A DNA stretch of 64,000 nucleotides from Candidatus Binataceae bacterium (GTDB lineage Bacteria; Desulfobacterota; Binatia; Binatales; Binataceae). This document shows, piece after piece, positions 1 through 7,406 of this stretch. The translations under genes and the position numbers were made by a program. Under the pieces are notes generated by a model. That model was given only the letters and a program-made list of their open reading frames with translations, was not told the origin of the DNA and ran no database searches. How positions within the stretch are numbered: the first letter of the stretch is position 1; every line of letters starts with the position of its first letter. The DNA is taken from positions 1-64,000 of the forward strand of contig DATGHL010000017.1 of the NCBI GenBank assembly GCA_035308025.1, read 5' to 3'.

Positions 1-1
1 G

Positions 2-574
2 GAGGACTCAACCAGGGGTGGGCCAAAACTGAGTATCGCGGAGACCGCCCTCGTTCTTATCGAACAGACGGAGCAGTTAACCCTGGCGGCCACCGGCAAA
101 AATAGTTGTCGCTCATCGGCAAAAATAGTTGACGTCCAACACCACGTTGGCAAAAAGCGGCTCGGGCTGGACGACACGACCTATCGCGGAATCATCGCGC
201 GGGTCTGCGGCGGCAAAACTTCGGCTGGCGATCTCGATGAGCGTCAACGTCACGCGCTGCTCGATGAGTTCAAGCGGCTTGGCTTCCAACAAAGCACTTC
301 ATACACAACGTCGCTTGACGAGTTTGATGATCGCGAGCCGCAGGCGCGGCTGATCCGGGCATTGTGGGCTGATCTATCAGCGCTCGGAGCGTTGCGCGAT
401 CCGAGCGAAAAGGCGTTGCGGCGCTTCGTCAAGCGAGTCGCAAAAGTGGATTCGCTGGCCTGGCTCGGACCGCATGAGGCGAACGCGGTTATTGAGGCGC
501 TCAAACAGTGGAGAAAGCGCGCTGCGGTCACAAGCAGGCTTCGACCGGGCGGCGCGGCGGGCGCTGACAGTTAG
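2..574 (+). CDS. GemA/gp16-like Mu phage regulator, 5' end missing
   Basis: From about position 143 this frame reads as a close paralogue of the gene at 10785-11294: both share HVGKKRLGLDDTTYRGIIAR and RVAKVDSLAWLG. That is the Mu gp16/GemA (DUF1018) family, small early proteins thought to modulate host or phage transcription. The frame stays open to the left edge of the window but contains no ATG, GTG or TTG before the homologous part. The first 17 or so residues of the intact copy are replaced by unrelated sequence carrying two short tandem repeats. I read it as a 5'-truncated gene, possibly interrupted by an insertion. Frame and family are clear; where or whether it starts is not. Confidence 0.6.
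   Translation, partial: EDSTRGGPKLSIAETALVLIEQTEQLTLAATGKNSCRSSAKIVDVQHHVGKKRLGLDDTTYRGIIARVCGGKTSAGDLDERQRHALLDEFKRLGFQQSTSYTTSLDEFDDREPQARLIRALWADLSALGALRDPSEKALRRFVKRVAKVDSLAWLGPHEANAVIEALKQWRKRAAVTSRLRPGGAAGADS
94..131. repeat. Two direct copies of a 15-bp motif at the break in gp16
   Basis: CGGCAAAAATAGTTG occurs at 94-108 and again at 117-131 (period 23), exactly where homology between this gp16 copy and the intact one begins. Closely spaced terminal repeats are a feature of some insertion sequences (IS21-like ends), so this may be the end of an IS that truncated the gene. No transposase is visible in the few bases to the left, so the IS idea is inference. Confidence 0.4.
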
Positions 575-628
575 AAAAAACGCGCGATCGGGGCGCGAGT
601 AAAAAACAGTCAAGGAGGATTTCGCGGA

Positions 629-1240
629 ATGGAGAATCATATCGACACGGGCGGCTCGGGGCATCTTAACGGCAACGGCAAAGGGAAGCATGCTGCCGTG
701 AACATAGCGGTGCCAACGCCGAAGAAGCCGGCGCGCGAGTCAACGAAGCGGCGCCGAAAGGCAAGCAACGCGGGTGATTCGAACGCTATAGGCGTCTTGG
801 GCGACGTTGCGACCAAAGTCGCCGTCACCTCGCACGAGTACTATCGGGCTGCGCGAGAAGAGGCATTATATGCCCGTGTGCAGGCGAGAACCGGAGAGGA
901 ATGCACCAATTACGACTACTGCGACAATGTTGCTGAGACAGCGGAGGCCAAAGCGCGGTTCATGCTCGCCCTAATGAGCCTGCATGAATGCTTATCCACG
1001 CAGGGGTTGGCCGTCAAAGACGTATATAAGGTCATCATCGACGCTGATGATTGTCGAGGCGCATTCGAACTGTGCGGGGAATGGCATGCCTGCGCAGAGT
1101 TGGCCGCCAAAGCCGACAATGATGACTTACCCACGCAGGAGCAGGTTGTCGAGCTGATCGGCAGGACGGAAATCCTGATCGAGCGGATACAGGCGTTCTT
1201 CGAGAAAGAGGGCATCCAGCCGGATCATTTTCGACGGTAG
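629..1240 (+). CDS. Hypothetical protein of the left Mu-like element (203 aa)
   Basis: I do not recognise this protein. It starts 14 bases after a strong AAGGAGG ribosome site. The first 50 residues are low-complexity and basic (Gly/Asn then Lys/Arg-rich, including STKRRRKAS), so probably disordered or nucleic-acid binding. The rest is predicted mostly helical with five Cys residues between about 90 and 155. It lies between the gp16-like gene and another orphan, where Mu carries its small early and middle genes. The right element has no counterpart at this place, so it belongs to the variable part of the element. Confidence 0.55.
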   Translation: MENHIDTGGSGHLNGNGKGKHAAVNIAVPTPKKPARESTKRRRKASNAGDSNAIGVLGDVATKVAVTSHEYYRAAREEALYARVQARTGEECTNYDYCDNVAETAEAKARFMLALMSLHECLSTQGLAVKDVYKVIIDADDCRGAFELCGEWHACAELAAKADNDDLPTQEQVVELIGRTEILIERIQAFFEKEGIQPDHFRR

Positions 1241-1266
1241 GGCGACGTTTTCAAAGGAAAATCAGG

Positions 1267-1902
1267 TTGAGGTGGGGAGATGGCGGACAAAACGCACAAA
1301 AAGACGGGCTGGATGCGGCGGTGGACGCGCTGAACGGCGCTGCAGAGAAGGCCTGGCAGCCGCCGCACAAGCGCGTCGAGGCATTACTCGACCGGCTAAT
1401 GGTCGGGATCCATCCGTCGCGGCGCGGCGAGGTTGCCGATCTAGTAAATGTCGCGAATCCGCGGATCGTCGAGGCGATCTCGCGCGGCGATGAGCAGACG
1501 CTCACTAGTGAAAAAGACAAGCTGGCGCATGCGATTCGCTTCGGTGGATTCAGCAATGCGAAGGTCGAGCCGTCACAGATTGAGATCTGGGAAAAACCCT
1601 TCCGCCTTTATGGCTGGGATTCGGGTGAGGTCGGGGTCATCAAGGGCCGTGTCAAACCCGGTATGCAGATTCAGGCGGTGTCCTGGTGGGCGGTGAAGAT
1701 CGACGGCCACGTGCATAAGCGCGAAGAGATTAGGCTCGGTATGCGCCTGGCGTGGGATAAAGAGACCACAGACCGCGAATTTTTGGAGCGCTATGACGCG
1801 CGGAACCCGATTCCGGCGACTTCGACTGTCGAGTTCCAGGCCTCGCGCGATCCTGAAATCAGGGCGGCGCTCGAACGGGTCAGGGCGTCCGGAATGGCCT
1901 GA
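1267..1902 (+). CDS. Hypothetical protein of the left Mu-like element (~211 aa)
   Basis: No family recognised. The frame opens at a TTG (1267); GTG 1321 is another possible start. A better-looking start, ATG 1280 with a GGTGGGGAG site just upstream, is in a different frame and runs into a stop after 17 codons. Adding that start to the long frame needs a one-base shift in the A-rich stretch near 1295, so the gene may have lost its natural N-terminus through a small indel. The product is mixed alpha/beta and Trp-rich in the middle (SWWAVK) with no membrane segment. It is followed at once by the truncated orphan at 1959. Confidence 0.5.
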   Translation: MRWGDGGQNAQKDGLDAAVDALNGAAEKAWQPPHKRVEALLDRLMVGIHPSRRGEVADLVNVANPRIVEAISRGDEQTLTSEKDKLAHAIRFGGFSNAKVEPSQIEIWEKPFRLYGWDSGEVGVIKGRVKPGMQIQAVSWWAVKIDGHVHKREEIRLGMRLAWDKETTDREFLERYDARNPIPATSTVEFQASRDPEIRAALERVRASGMA

Positions 1903-1958
1903 TACGAAAGCAACTCACAGAATTTCAGGCCGCGTGCGACTCGCTGATCGGGGCTTTC

Positions 1959-2186
1959 ATGGATGTGAAAAGACCCTTCGAGGCGTCGATCAACACGCTG
2001 GGGCGCATTCGCGCACTACCGATCGAATCCGTCGAAATTCTCACGCAGGGCATTAAGGAGTGTAACGCCGCGGCGGCCAGCATCCGCACTCATTTGCTGG
2101 GAACCGAGAGCATCGCGGCCTTTGGGAAGCAGTTCCTTGAGCTCGAACGGACGTTACAGCGCCTGATCGAAGGGCAAAAACGATGA
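1959..2186 (+). CDS. Truncated paralogue of the 196-aa orphan in the right element (75 aa)
   Basis: The sequence matches the last third of the protein at 9527-10117: both share KRP(F/L)EAS, RIRALPIES and a terminal LERTLQ...EGQK. Homology extends upstream of ATG 1959, reading EFQAACDSLIGAF against DFRAALDSLIAAF, but no start codon is available there and the first two thirds of the longer copy are absent. The remaining protein is helical with no membrane segment or known domain. Its stop overlaps the protease start (ATGA), as in the right element. This looks like a 5'-deleted copy of a conserved element gene; function unknown. Confidence 0.5.
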   Translation: MDVKRPFEASINTLGRIRALPIESVEILTQGIKECNAAAASIRTHLLGTESIAAFGKQFLELERTLQRLIEGQKR

Positions 2187-3289
2187 GCGCGGCCGCTTGC
2201 ATCTGCCCGATCACCCCGGACCGGCGAATCACCAAACCATGCGCTTGTCACGCCTCGTCGAGCGTGGCGCGGAGCGCCGCGACTGAACACGCGCCGGAAT
2301 GGATCGATCTGATTCCAGCCGGCAGCTTTTCGACGCGCGACGGGCGCGGTCCGTTTAAGAACGAACATCCCGACGCGGTGATCGCGGCGACGCGCGAGCT
2401 CCGCATGACGGCGGGGCTGCCGATTGACTACGAACACGCCACGGATGTCGCCGCGCCGGAAGGGCGGCCCGCGCCGGCGGCCGGTTGGATCAAAGAGCTG
2501 CGGATTGTGCGCGGCGGGATTCAGGGCCGGGTCGAATGGACCCAAGAGGGCGCGCGTAAAGTCGCATCACGTGAGTATCGGTATGTCAGTCCGGTTTTCG
2601 AACACGACCAGGGTGGGAACGTTCTATGCCTGTTGCGGGCGGCAGTAACCAATAACCCTAACCTCTATATGCGAGCGATCTCGTCGGCGAGGAACAATCA
2701 GATGACTAGTCAATTAACGGCAGTGGAGAAGCAGGTTTGCGCGCAGACCGGGGTTAGCGAGGCAGAGTTTGCAGCGACGAAAGCGACCCGCAATGGCACG
2801 ACGCGAACGGGTTTGTTCAGCGCCGGAGCGCCGGCTCCGCTGGGAATCTGTAACAACATCACTCACCAGCTTACCGAATACGCAGTTACGCATTCGGTCG
2901 GGAATCTGCGCGCCGCGCACGCGTATATGACCAACTTTATCGGGCACGCGGCGGCGCGATTCCTGACGGCGCACGATCTCGAGTTTTGCAAGCAGCATGA
3001 TATGCCGCTCGCCAAGTTCGCGATCGCCAGGCACGCCCGGATGAGCGGCAAGCCGCTGACTGTTTCGCACGGCCAAGTCGAACGGCAGGCGCTGGCCGAT
3101 GCGCAGTTTGAAATGAATCAGCAGACCGAACCCTCGGAGCTGCTCAAGCAGGCGAGCGAAGAGATCAGCCAATTCTTGAAAGATCCCGACCATATCGAGT
3201 CACTCCATCATCTGGTCAATGCGGAAGCCTACGTCAGCATGGCGATGAAGAAAGTGGGCGCGGTCCGGCAGCAGGCCGGCGGGTACTGA
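2183..3289 (+). CDS. Mu gpI-like prohead protease with fused C-terminal tail (368 aa)
   Basis: Residues about 38-170 resemble the Mu gpI/Z protease-scaffold family (Mu-like_Pro): WIDLIPAGSFSTRDGRGPF near the start and YRYVSPVF in the middle. Residues about 174-205 (LTAVEKQVCAQTGVSEAEF) resemble the C-terminal motif of that family. In Mu it would cut the scaffold during capsid maturation. After that comes about 160 residues I do not recognise, ending in a helical segment (QTEPSELLKQASEEISQFL) that also survives in the right element. Terminase, portal and major head genes, normally around gpI, are absent, so the protease has no obvious substrate here. It overlaps the upstream stop by ATGA. Confidence 0.6.
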   Translation: MSAAACICPITPDRRITKPCACHASSSVARSAATEHAPEWIDLIPAGSFSTRDGRGPFKNEHPDAVIAATRELRMTAGLPIDYEHATDVAAPEGRPAPAAGWIKELRIVRGGIQGRVEWTQEGARKVASREYRYVSPVFEHDQGGNVLCLLRAAVTNNPNLYMRAISSARNNQMTSQLTAVEKQVCAQTGVSEAEFAATKATRNGTTRTGLFSAGAPAPLGICNNITHQLTEYAVTHSVGNLRAAHAYMTNFIGHAAARFLTAHDLEFCKQHDMPLAKFAIARHARMSGKPLTVSHGQVERQALADAQFEMNQQTEPSELLKQASEEISQFLKDPDHIESLHHLVNAEAYVSMAMKKVGAVRQQAGGY

Positions 3290-3331
3290 CGAACAAATCG
3301 GAAACTCAAAAAGGAGACAGCAAGATCGAAA

Positions 3332-3619
3332 ATGGTTGAACCAAAAGCTGACCCGAAAACTAAGGAAATCACGTTGCCTTCGGGGCGTAAGGCGGTGATC
3401 CGCGAAGGCTTCGGCCGCGACTTGATGAGGGCGCAGAAAGTCGCGAGGGACGTCGCTGAAATTCCGATGGCATTGGTCGCGCAGCTCGTCGAGATCGACG
3501 GCGCGACGATAGTATATGAAGATGTGCTCGAGATGAACCTTGCGGACGTACTCATGCTCCAGGCGCAGGTAATGTCGGGGGATTTCGATTCCCCTCCGCC
3601 GCCGACTTTGCCGGCCTAG
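3332..3619 (+). CDS. Phage tail assembly chaperone, short form (gp41-like, 95 aa)
   Basis: Small protein with the beta-rich start typical of the Mu gp41/P2 E tail-assembly chaperones (KEITLPSGRKAVIREGFGRD, then the helix DLMRAQKVA). These proteins keep the tape measure soluble and guide tail-tube assembly. It is followed 160 bp later by the tape measure gene, the classic position. An AAGGAG site lies about 17 bases before the start. The Pro-rich end (DSPPPPTLPA) is what remains when the ribosome does not shift frame; see the overlapping -1 frame at 3577-3747. The right element has no copy of this gene. Confidence 0.65.
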   Translation: MVEPKADPKTKEITLPSGRKAVIREGFGRDLMRAQKVARDVAEIPMALVAQLVEIDGATIVYEDVLEMNLADVLMLQAQVMSGDFDSPPPPTLPA

Positions 3620-3747
3620 TTCAGTTTGGCTTTTTAGCCGAGGAACTAGAACGGATGAGTTTCGAGCGATTGACCTATTGGCTGGAAGCCGTGCGGGAGC
3701 ATCAGGAAGCGGTCAACAAGGAAATCGCGCGGGCGCGTGGAGGGTGA
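3577..3747 (+). other. Probable -1 frameshift extension of the tail chaperone
   Basis: In the -1 frame the sequence is open past the chaperone stop to a TGA at 3745-3747 and encodes about 55 further residues with ELERMSFERLTYWLEAV, resembling the P2 E/gp41 extension motif. The zero frame reads TCG GGG GAT at 3575-3583, so a run of five G (3577-3581) gives a plausible slip site. The fused product would be about 138 residues. A frameshifted chaperone just upstream of the tape measure is one of the most conserved features of long-tailed phages. Exact slip site is inferred. Confidence 0.6.
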
Positions 3748-3779
3748 CGGGTTTTTCCCGGCGACGGAGTGGCTGAAGC

Positions 3780-5708
3780 ATGGCGATAAAGCTTTTCGAA
3801 ATTGGCTATCTCATCGCCTTGAAAGGCGTGGCCGCCTTTCACAGCGCCATGGCCAGCGTCACCGGTGATTTTGAAAAAGTGAATGAGGCCGTCAAAAGCA
3901 CGCAAGCCATGCGAGAGTTTTCTGCGAACCTCGGCATGATGGGCGGCGCCGCAGTCGCGGCGGGCGGTGCGGCGAGCGCGGCATTGTACTCTGTACTCAA
4001 GCCCGCGATGGAGTCCAAGGCGGAATGGTCGCGCGTCCAGGAATCCATGAACGATGGCGCCGCGACCATGAAGAACCTGAACGAGGCGCGGGAGACGGCC
4101 GAGAAGATCGTGTCGGCGAGCGTCATTAGCGAGACGCAACTCGGCGAGGCCTACTACGTCGCGAGAAGCAACATGATGTCGCACGCCGAGGCGCTCGACG
4201 CGATCAGCGCGGCGAATGACCTGGTGGTCGCGACGACGCGCAACGCGGCCGACGCGCAAGCGCAGATGGCTCCGACGACGCGCACGCTGACGACGATGCA
4301 TCAACTGTTCGGAATGTCCGCGCGGCAGGCCGCCGATCAGATGGCGGCGTTGCAAACGCGATATGCGGAGTTGGATATTTCGGAAGTCACGTATGGTCTC
4401 CAGTACGCACAGCCGGTGACCAAACAGACCGGCATGGGCGTATCCCAAATGGAAGCGGCGCTCGCGATGTTGTCAGTCGGCGGCCTGCACGGCCAGGACG
4501 CGGGCACGGCCTTCCGCGAGATGATCGCGAAGTTCACGACGGATTCGAAGTTACAGCAGTTTGTCCGGGTAAATAAGCAAGGCGGTTTCGATCTGGCGGC
4601 CTCGCTCGACGCACTCAAACAAGCGATGGCCGGGCTTTCGCCGCTTCAGCAGGCGATGGCTCTCAAGGGCTTTGGCTTCAATCTTCGGGATGTGACCGGC
4701 GTGAACATCCTGCTCGGCAAGATCGGCGAGCTCCGCGCCGCGACCACAGACCTGGATCATTCCCAAGGTGACGCGGCGAAGCTCTCGACGACCAGAATGT
4801 CGGCGGCGGATGAGCAGTGGGCGGAGCTGCTGAATAATCTCGATCTGCTCAGGACAGCGATCGGCGAGAATTTGTTGCCCATCGTGAATCGCTGGATCCC
4901 GAAGCTGATAAGCGGGCTTCAGTCGATGCACACCTGGGTCGAAAAGAATCGCGGAACCGTGACCACCTTGCTGAAGGTCATGGCGGGCTTCGCCGCGATC
5001 ATGATACCGCTCGGCGCGATTGCGGTGCTCTTCGCCGGCCTCAGTTTTGTCGTTTCCTATGTTCCGGGAATGACCGCGCTGGTCGGAGTGATCAGAGGCG
5101 CCGGAATCGCGACCAAAGTCTGGACGGCGACGCAGTGGCTGCTGAACGCCGCGATGGATGCGAATCCAGTCGGGCTGGTGATCATCGGGATCGCCGCGCT
5201 GATCGGGGTCGTCTATGAGCTTTACAAACACTGGGATATGGTCAAGACGTTCGTGATGAAGATGATTCCTGAGGCGTTTCACTGGGGCGTCAACCTATTG
5301 AAAAGCTTCGCGGCGGGCATCGCGAGCGCCGTCATGTATCCCGTGCATGAGGTCGAAAAGCTCGCGGGTAAAATGGGCCGTTTTCTGATCGGGCACAGTC
5401 CCGTCCCTGAAGGGCCATTGCATGACCTTAATTTGAGCAAAACGATCGCGATGACCCTTCAGCCGATGCCGGTGCTCGCCGCGATACGGCGGACGGCGGC
5501 CGCGATGGCGATCGCGGGGCCGATGATGCTCGGCGGCGCGGGGAGCGCCGGCGCCGGCCTGGCGGGCGTCACGATCAATTACTCGGTCACGATCAACGGC
5601 GGCTCGGCGGACGAGTGGGTGAGGTCGGCCAAGCGGCACGCGGACGAGCTCGTCCGTATCATTGATGAGAAGATGTCGCGGCGAGAGCGGAGGAGCTACC
5701 GAGATTGA
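3780..5708 (+). CDS. Phage tail tape measure protein (642 aa)
   Basis: The N-terminal half is helical with an EARETAEKIVSASVISETQL-type region and the GM(S/G)xxQMEAALAMLSVGG segment of TP901-type tape measures. A central hydrophobic block (about 395-485, LIGVVYELYKHWDMVK) is followed by the common end IPEAFHWGVNLLKSFAAGI and GHSPVPEGPLHDLN. The tape measure sets tail length and enters the host membrane at injection. At 642 residues it is in the range of Mu gp42. It is a clear but diverged paralogue of the protein at 7407-9176; both end in GGSADEW..AKRHA.EL.RII. No downstream tail or baseplate genes follow. Confidence 0.8.
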   Translation: MAIKLFEIGYLIALKGVAAFHSAMASVTGDFEKVNEAVKSTQAMREFSANLGMMGGAAVAAGGAASAALYSVLKPAMESKAEWSRVQESMNDGAATMKNLNEARETAEKIVSASVISETQLGEAYYVARSNMMSHAEALDAISAANDLVVATTRNAADAQAQMAPTTRTLTTMHQLFGMSARQAADQMAALQTRYAELDISEVTYGLQYAQPVTKQTGMGVSQMEAALAMLSVGGLHGQDAGTAFREMIAKFTTDSKLQQFVRVNKQGGFDLAASLDALKQAMAGLSPLQQAMALKGFGFNLRDVTGVNILLGKIGELRAATTDLDHSQGDAAKLSTTRMSAADEQWAELLNNLDLLRTAIGENLLPIVNRWIPKLISGLQSMHTWVEKNRGTVTTLLKVMAGFAAIMIPLGAIAVLFAGLSFVVSYVPGMTALVGVIRGAGIATKVWTATQWLLNAAMDANPVGLVIIGIAALIGVVYELYKHWDMVKTFVMKMIPEAFHWGVNLLKSFAAGIASAVMYPVHEVEKLAGKMGRFLIGHSPVPEGPLHDLNLSKTIAMTLQPMPVLAAIRRTAAAMAIAGPMMLGGAGSAGAGLAGVTINYSVTINGGSADEWVRSAKRHADELVRIIDEKMSRRERRSYRD

Positions 5709-5730
5709 TGGGGGGAAGCGAAATGACCTT

Positions 5731-6258
5731 TCAATCGATTTGCTTGGTCTCTTCAGTGGTCCTTATCGCACTATGCGGTTGGATGAACTTGCGGATCACG
5801 AAGCGCCTTTGTCTCGGTCTCAAGGATTTGTCCGAAATAACGACCTCAATACAAACTTTGCCTGCGAACCAGCCGGATGGCGGGAATAAGTGCACGTCGA
5901 GCTCCCGCTTATCAACTAGGTAAGACGTGTGAACGAAGGGAAGGGTGGTCGTAGTACCTCGTCCACGCACGTCGAGGTCCATTGCAATCTGCTTGGCAGG
6001 CGGCCGATTAGGGTCAAATCTGAGACCTAGGAGAGCGCGTTTGGGCCGTAGCGGCCGAACAGACTGAAAGACTAGGGTCCGTTGAGCCTGATTCATTAAG
6101 AGTATATGAAACCACAACGCGTCACCCTCCTCGGTCCAAATTGGTTCGTCGCACTCCAGAATTGGAGCCTCGATCTCGACTTGGTACCGGTAGCTCAACC
6201 AGGCGAACAGTGCCGTCGCGCTAGTCGCCACCGCAACGATTATTTCAGCTACATCCAC
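5731..6258 (-). CDS. Hypothetical membrane-anchored cargo protein (175 aa)
   Basis: No family recognised. One N-terminal membrane helix (residues about 5-22, IIVAVATSATALFAWLS) is followed by a beta-rich soluble part, suggesting a protein held in the inner membrane. It lies between the tape measure and the candidate right end of the left element, but points against the element's other genes. Base composition is slightly lower in GC than its neighbours. The position is that of accessory 'moron' genes in Mu-like phages, and the right element carries an unrelated gene in the same slot. Defence or host-modifying functions are common there, but nothing in this sequence shows one. Confidence 0.55.
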   Translation of the reverse strand: MDVAEIIVAVATSATALFAWLSYRYQVEIEAPILECDEPIWTEEGDALWFHILLMNQAQRTLVFQSVRPLRPKRALLGLRFDPNRPPAKQIAMDLDVRGRGTTTTLPFVHTSYLVDKRELDVHLFPPSGWFAGKVCIEVVISDKSLRPRQRRFVIRKFIQPHSAIRTTEETKQID

Positions 6259-6368
6259 TAACGAGAGACTCGCAAGCCTCAGCCATTAGATAATCAATTC
6301 TGGATGCCTTCAAGGATTCGGCTTTGCCGCGTGGATCGTACCTCGCGCGTCGTGTTCTGAATGTGCTC

Positions 6369-6385
6369 GATGAGATCAAACCATC
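6369..6385 (+). repeat. Candidate right end of left element (inverted copy at 6666-6682)
   Basis: GATGAGATCAAACCATC at 6369-6385 has a perfect inverted 17-bp copy at 6666-6682. Taking TG...CA as the Mu-type end, the left element would finish with GATCAAACCA at 6383. The two right ends therefore face each other across about 280 bp. Confidence 0.5.
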
Positions 6386-6475
6386 CGAGCGTTTCCGGCC
6401 CTCCTGCATCCTTAAATTAGGCTCGCTAATGGCAGCTCGGGGAGCGGGCACTCGCGATTCCTCATAAATTGCCGC

Positions 6476-6509
6476 GATCAAACCAAGCTGCCGATCTGAT
6501 CAAACCAAG
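6476..6509 (+). repeat. Two direct copies of GATCAAACCAAG between the elements
   Basis: GATCAAACCAAG occurs at 6476-6487 and 6498-6509, spaced 22 bp apart. They match the terminal motif of the two elements but lie in the spacer between them. They may be transposase sites, or scars of a third insertion. Confidence 0.4.
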
Positions 6510-6665
6510 GTGCCGCTTACAGTGTGGGCGATCGCCTGAAACTGGCAATCGCCTGCGCTTAGACGTGTCATAAGATGCACGGCGCGATGCGCGCACACGC
6601 CTTTATAGCTGTGCAGCATCAATAAATCTAATGTTGGAGAGAGCTTAAGGCGGATGGAATGGTCA

Positions 6666-6682
6666 GATGGTTTGATCTCATC
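6666..6682 (-). repeat. Candidate right end of the right element
   Basis: Inverted copy of 6369-6385. Its inner 12 bases (6666-6677) form a perfect inverted repeat with 16538-16549, which supports them as element termini. Confidence 0.5.
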
Positions 6683-6725
6683 CGAGGGCGCGAAGGCGAA
6701 AACAGAACCGTTGGGCGCGGCTATT

Positions 6726-7295
6726 CTACTTCAGAGACTCTTCAGCCCTATCGATCGTCGCCACCAGTTCATCAAGTCGCACACGGTAGCTATCGACAAA
6801 CGCTGGAAGTTCCCTCAGTGCCTCAATGCGGAGGCCGCGACTTGCTTGTAGCAGCGGGGTTGTCTTGTCGAGGATGCGCTCCTCCTCGTCCAGTTCGACA
6901 AGCTTGCCCCAATCGTCAACGCGAAACCTACGATATAGACGCACTAGGAATTGCCAACGATCCCCAGTTTCTCCATATTCGAGCTCTTGTTCAAAGCCCG
7001 CTTCGCATTCACCTAATTGCCAACCCGGCGCAAACTCAATACCGGCTTGGGCAGCGGCAAGTCGCTTCTCGACCTGCCCGATTAGCTCGTTAATGCTGTT
7101 ACTCTTCTCGTTTAGTCGCTGCGCGGCGTTGGAAAACTCGGCGAGCGACTTCTCTATATCAACCATGCGGTCAGCCAATCCTTGGGACCGATCAGGTCCA
7201 TGTTGCGGAATTATCATGCGCAGCTTCCGCTGCGACTTCAAGCCGCGCCCAACGGCTATAAGAATTGCACCATAAGCGCCCGGCACTCGCAACAT
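6726..7295 (-). CDS. Hypothetical coiled-coil cargo protein (189 aa)
   Basis: No family recognised. Residues about 40-85 form a predicted coiled coil (SLAEFSNAAQRLNEKSNSI, then ELIGQVEKRLAAAQ), followed by a globular acidic part with WQFLVRLYRRFRVDDWGKL. No signal peptide or membrane helix. The first 25 residues look weak and Met27 (MIIPQHGPDR) could be the true start. It is the last gene before the candidate right end of the right element, the same slot where the left element has an unrelated 175-aa membrane protein, so it is likely accessory cargo. Confidence 0.55.
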   Translation of the reverse strand: MLRVPGAYGAILIAVGRGLKSQRKLRMIIPQHGPDRSQGLADRMVDIEKSLAEFSNAAQRLNEKSNSINELIGQVEKRLAAAQAGIEFAPGWQLGECEAGFEQELEYGETGDRWQFLVRLYRRFRVDDWGKLVELDEEERILDKTTPLLQASRGLRIEALRELPAFVDSYRVRLDELVATIDRAEESLK

Positions 7296-7406
7296 GGCGC
7301 GTAGCGATTATCCACAGAAATCCAGCCCGTCACCCGATTGCGCCGAGAAAAAGCACGCCGGCAAGCTTCTGCTGAGCAAAATAGATACTTCATAATGAGA
7401 TCCGTC

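Larger units (their letters stand above)
2..6383 (+). mobile_element. Left Mu-like element (partial), plus-strand orientation
   Basis: Consecutive plus-strand genes (gp16-like, orphans, Mu protease, tail chaperone, tape measure) keep Mu order but lack terminase, portal, head, sheath, tube and baseplate genes. The candidate right end is GATCAAACCA ending at 6383, the same terminal motif found at both ends of the right-hand element. The left part, with repressor and transposase, lies outside the window or has been lost. Four of its genes (gp16, the orphan at 1959, protease, tape measure) have diverged paralogues in the inverted element at 6668-16547. The boundary is inferred from motif matching. 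Confidence 0.55.

Noticed and set aside
6245..6481. 78-codon minus-strand ORF between the two elements
   Set aside because: Overlaps the candidate element end and the start of the 175-aa gene, has no ribosome site and a non-protein-like composition.
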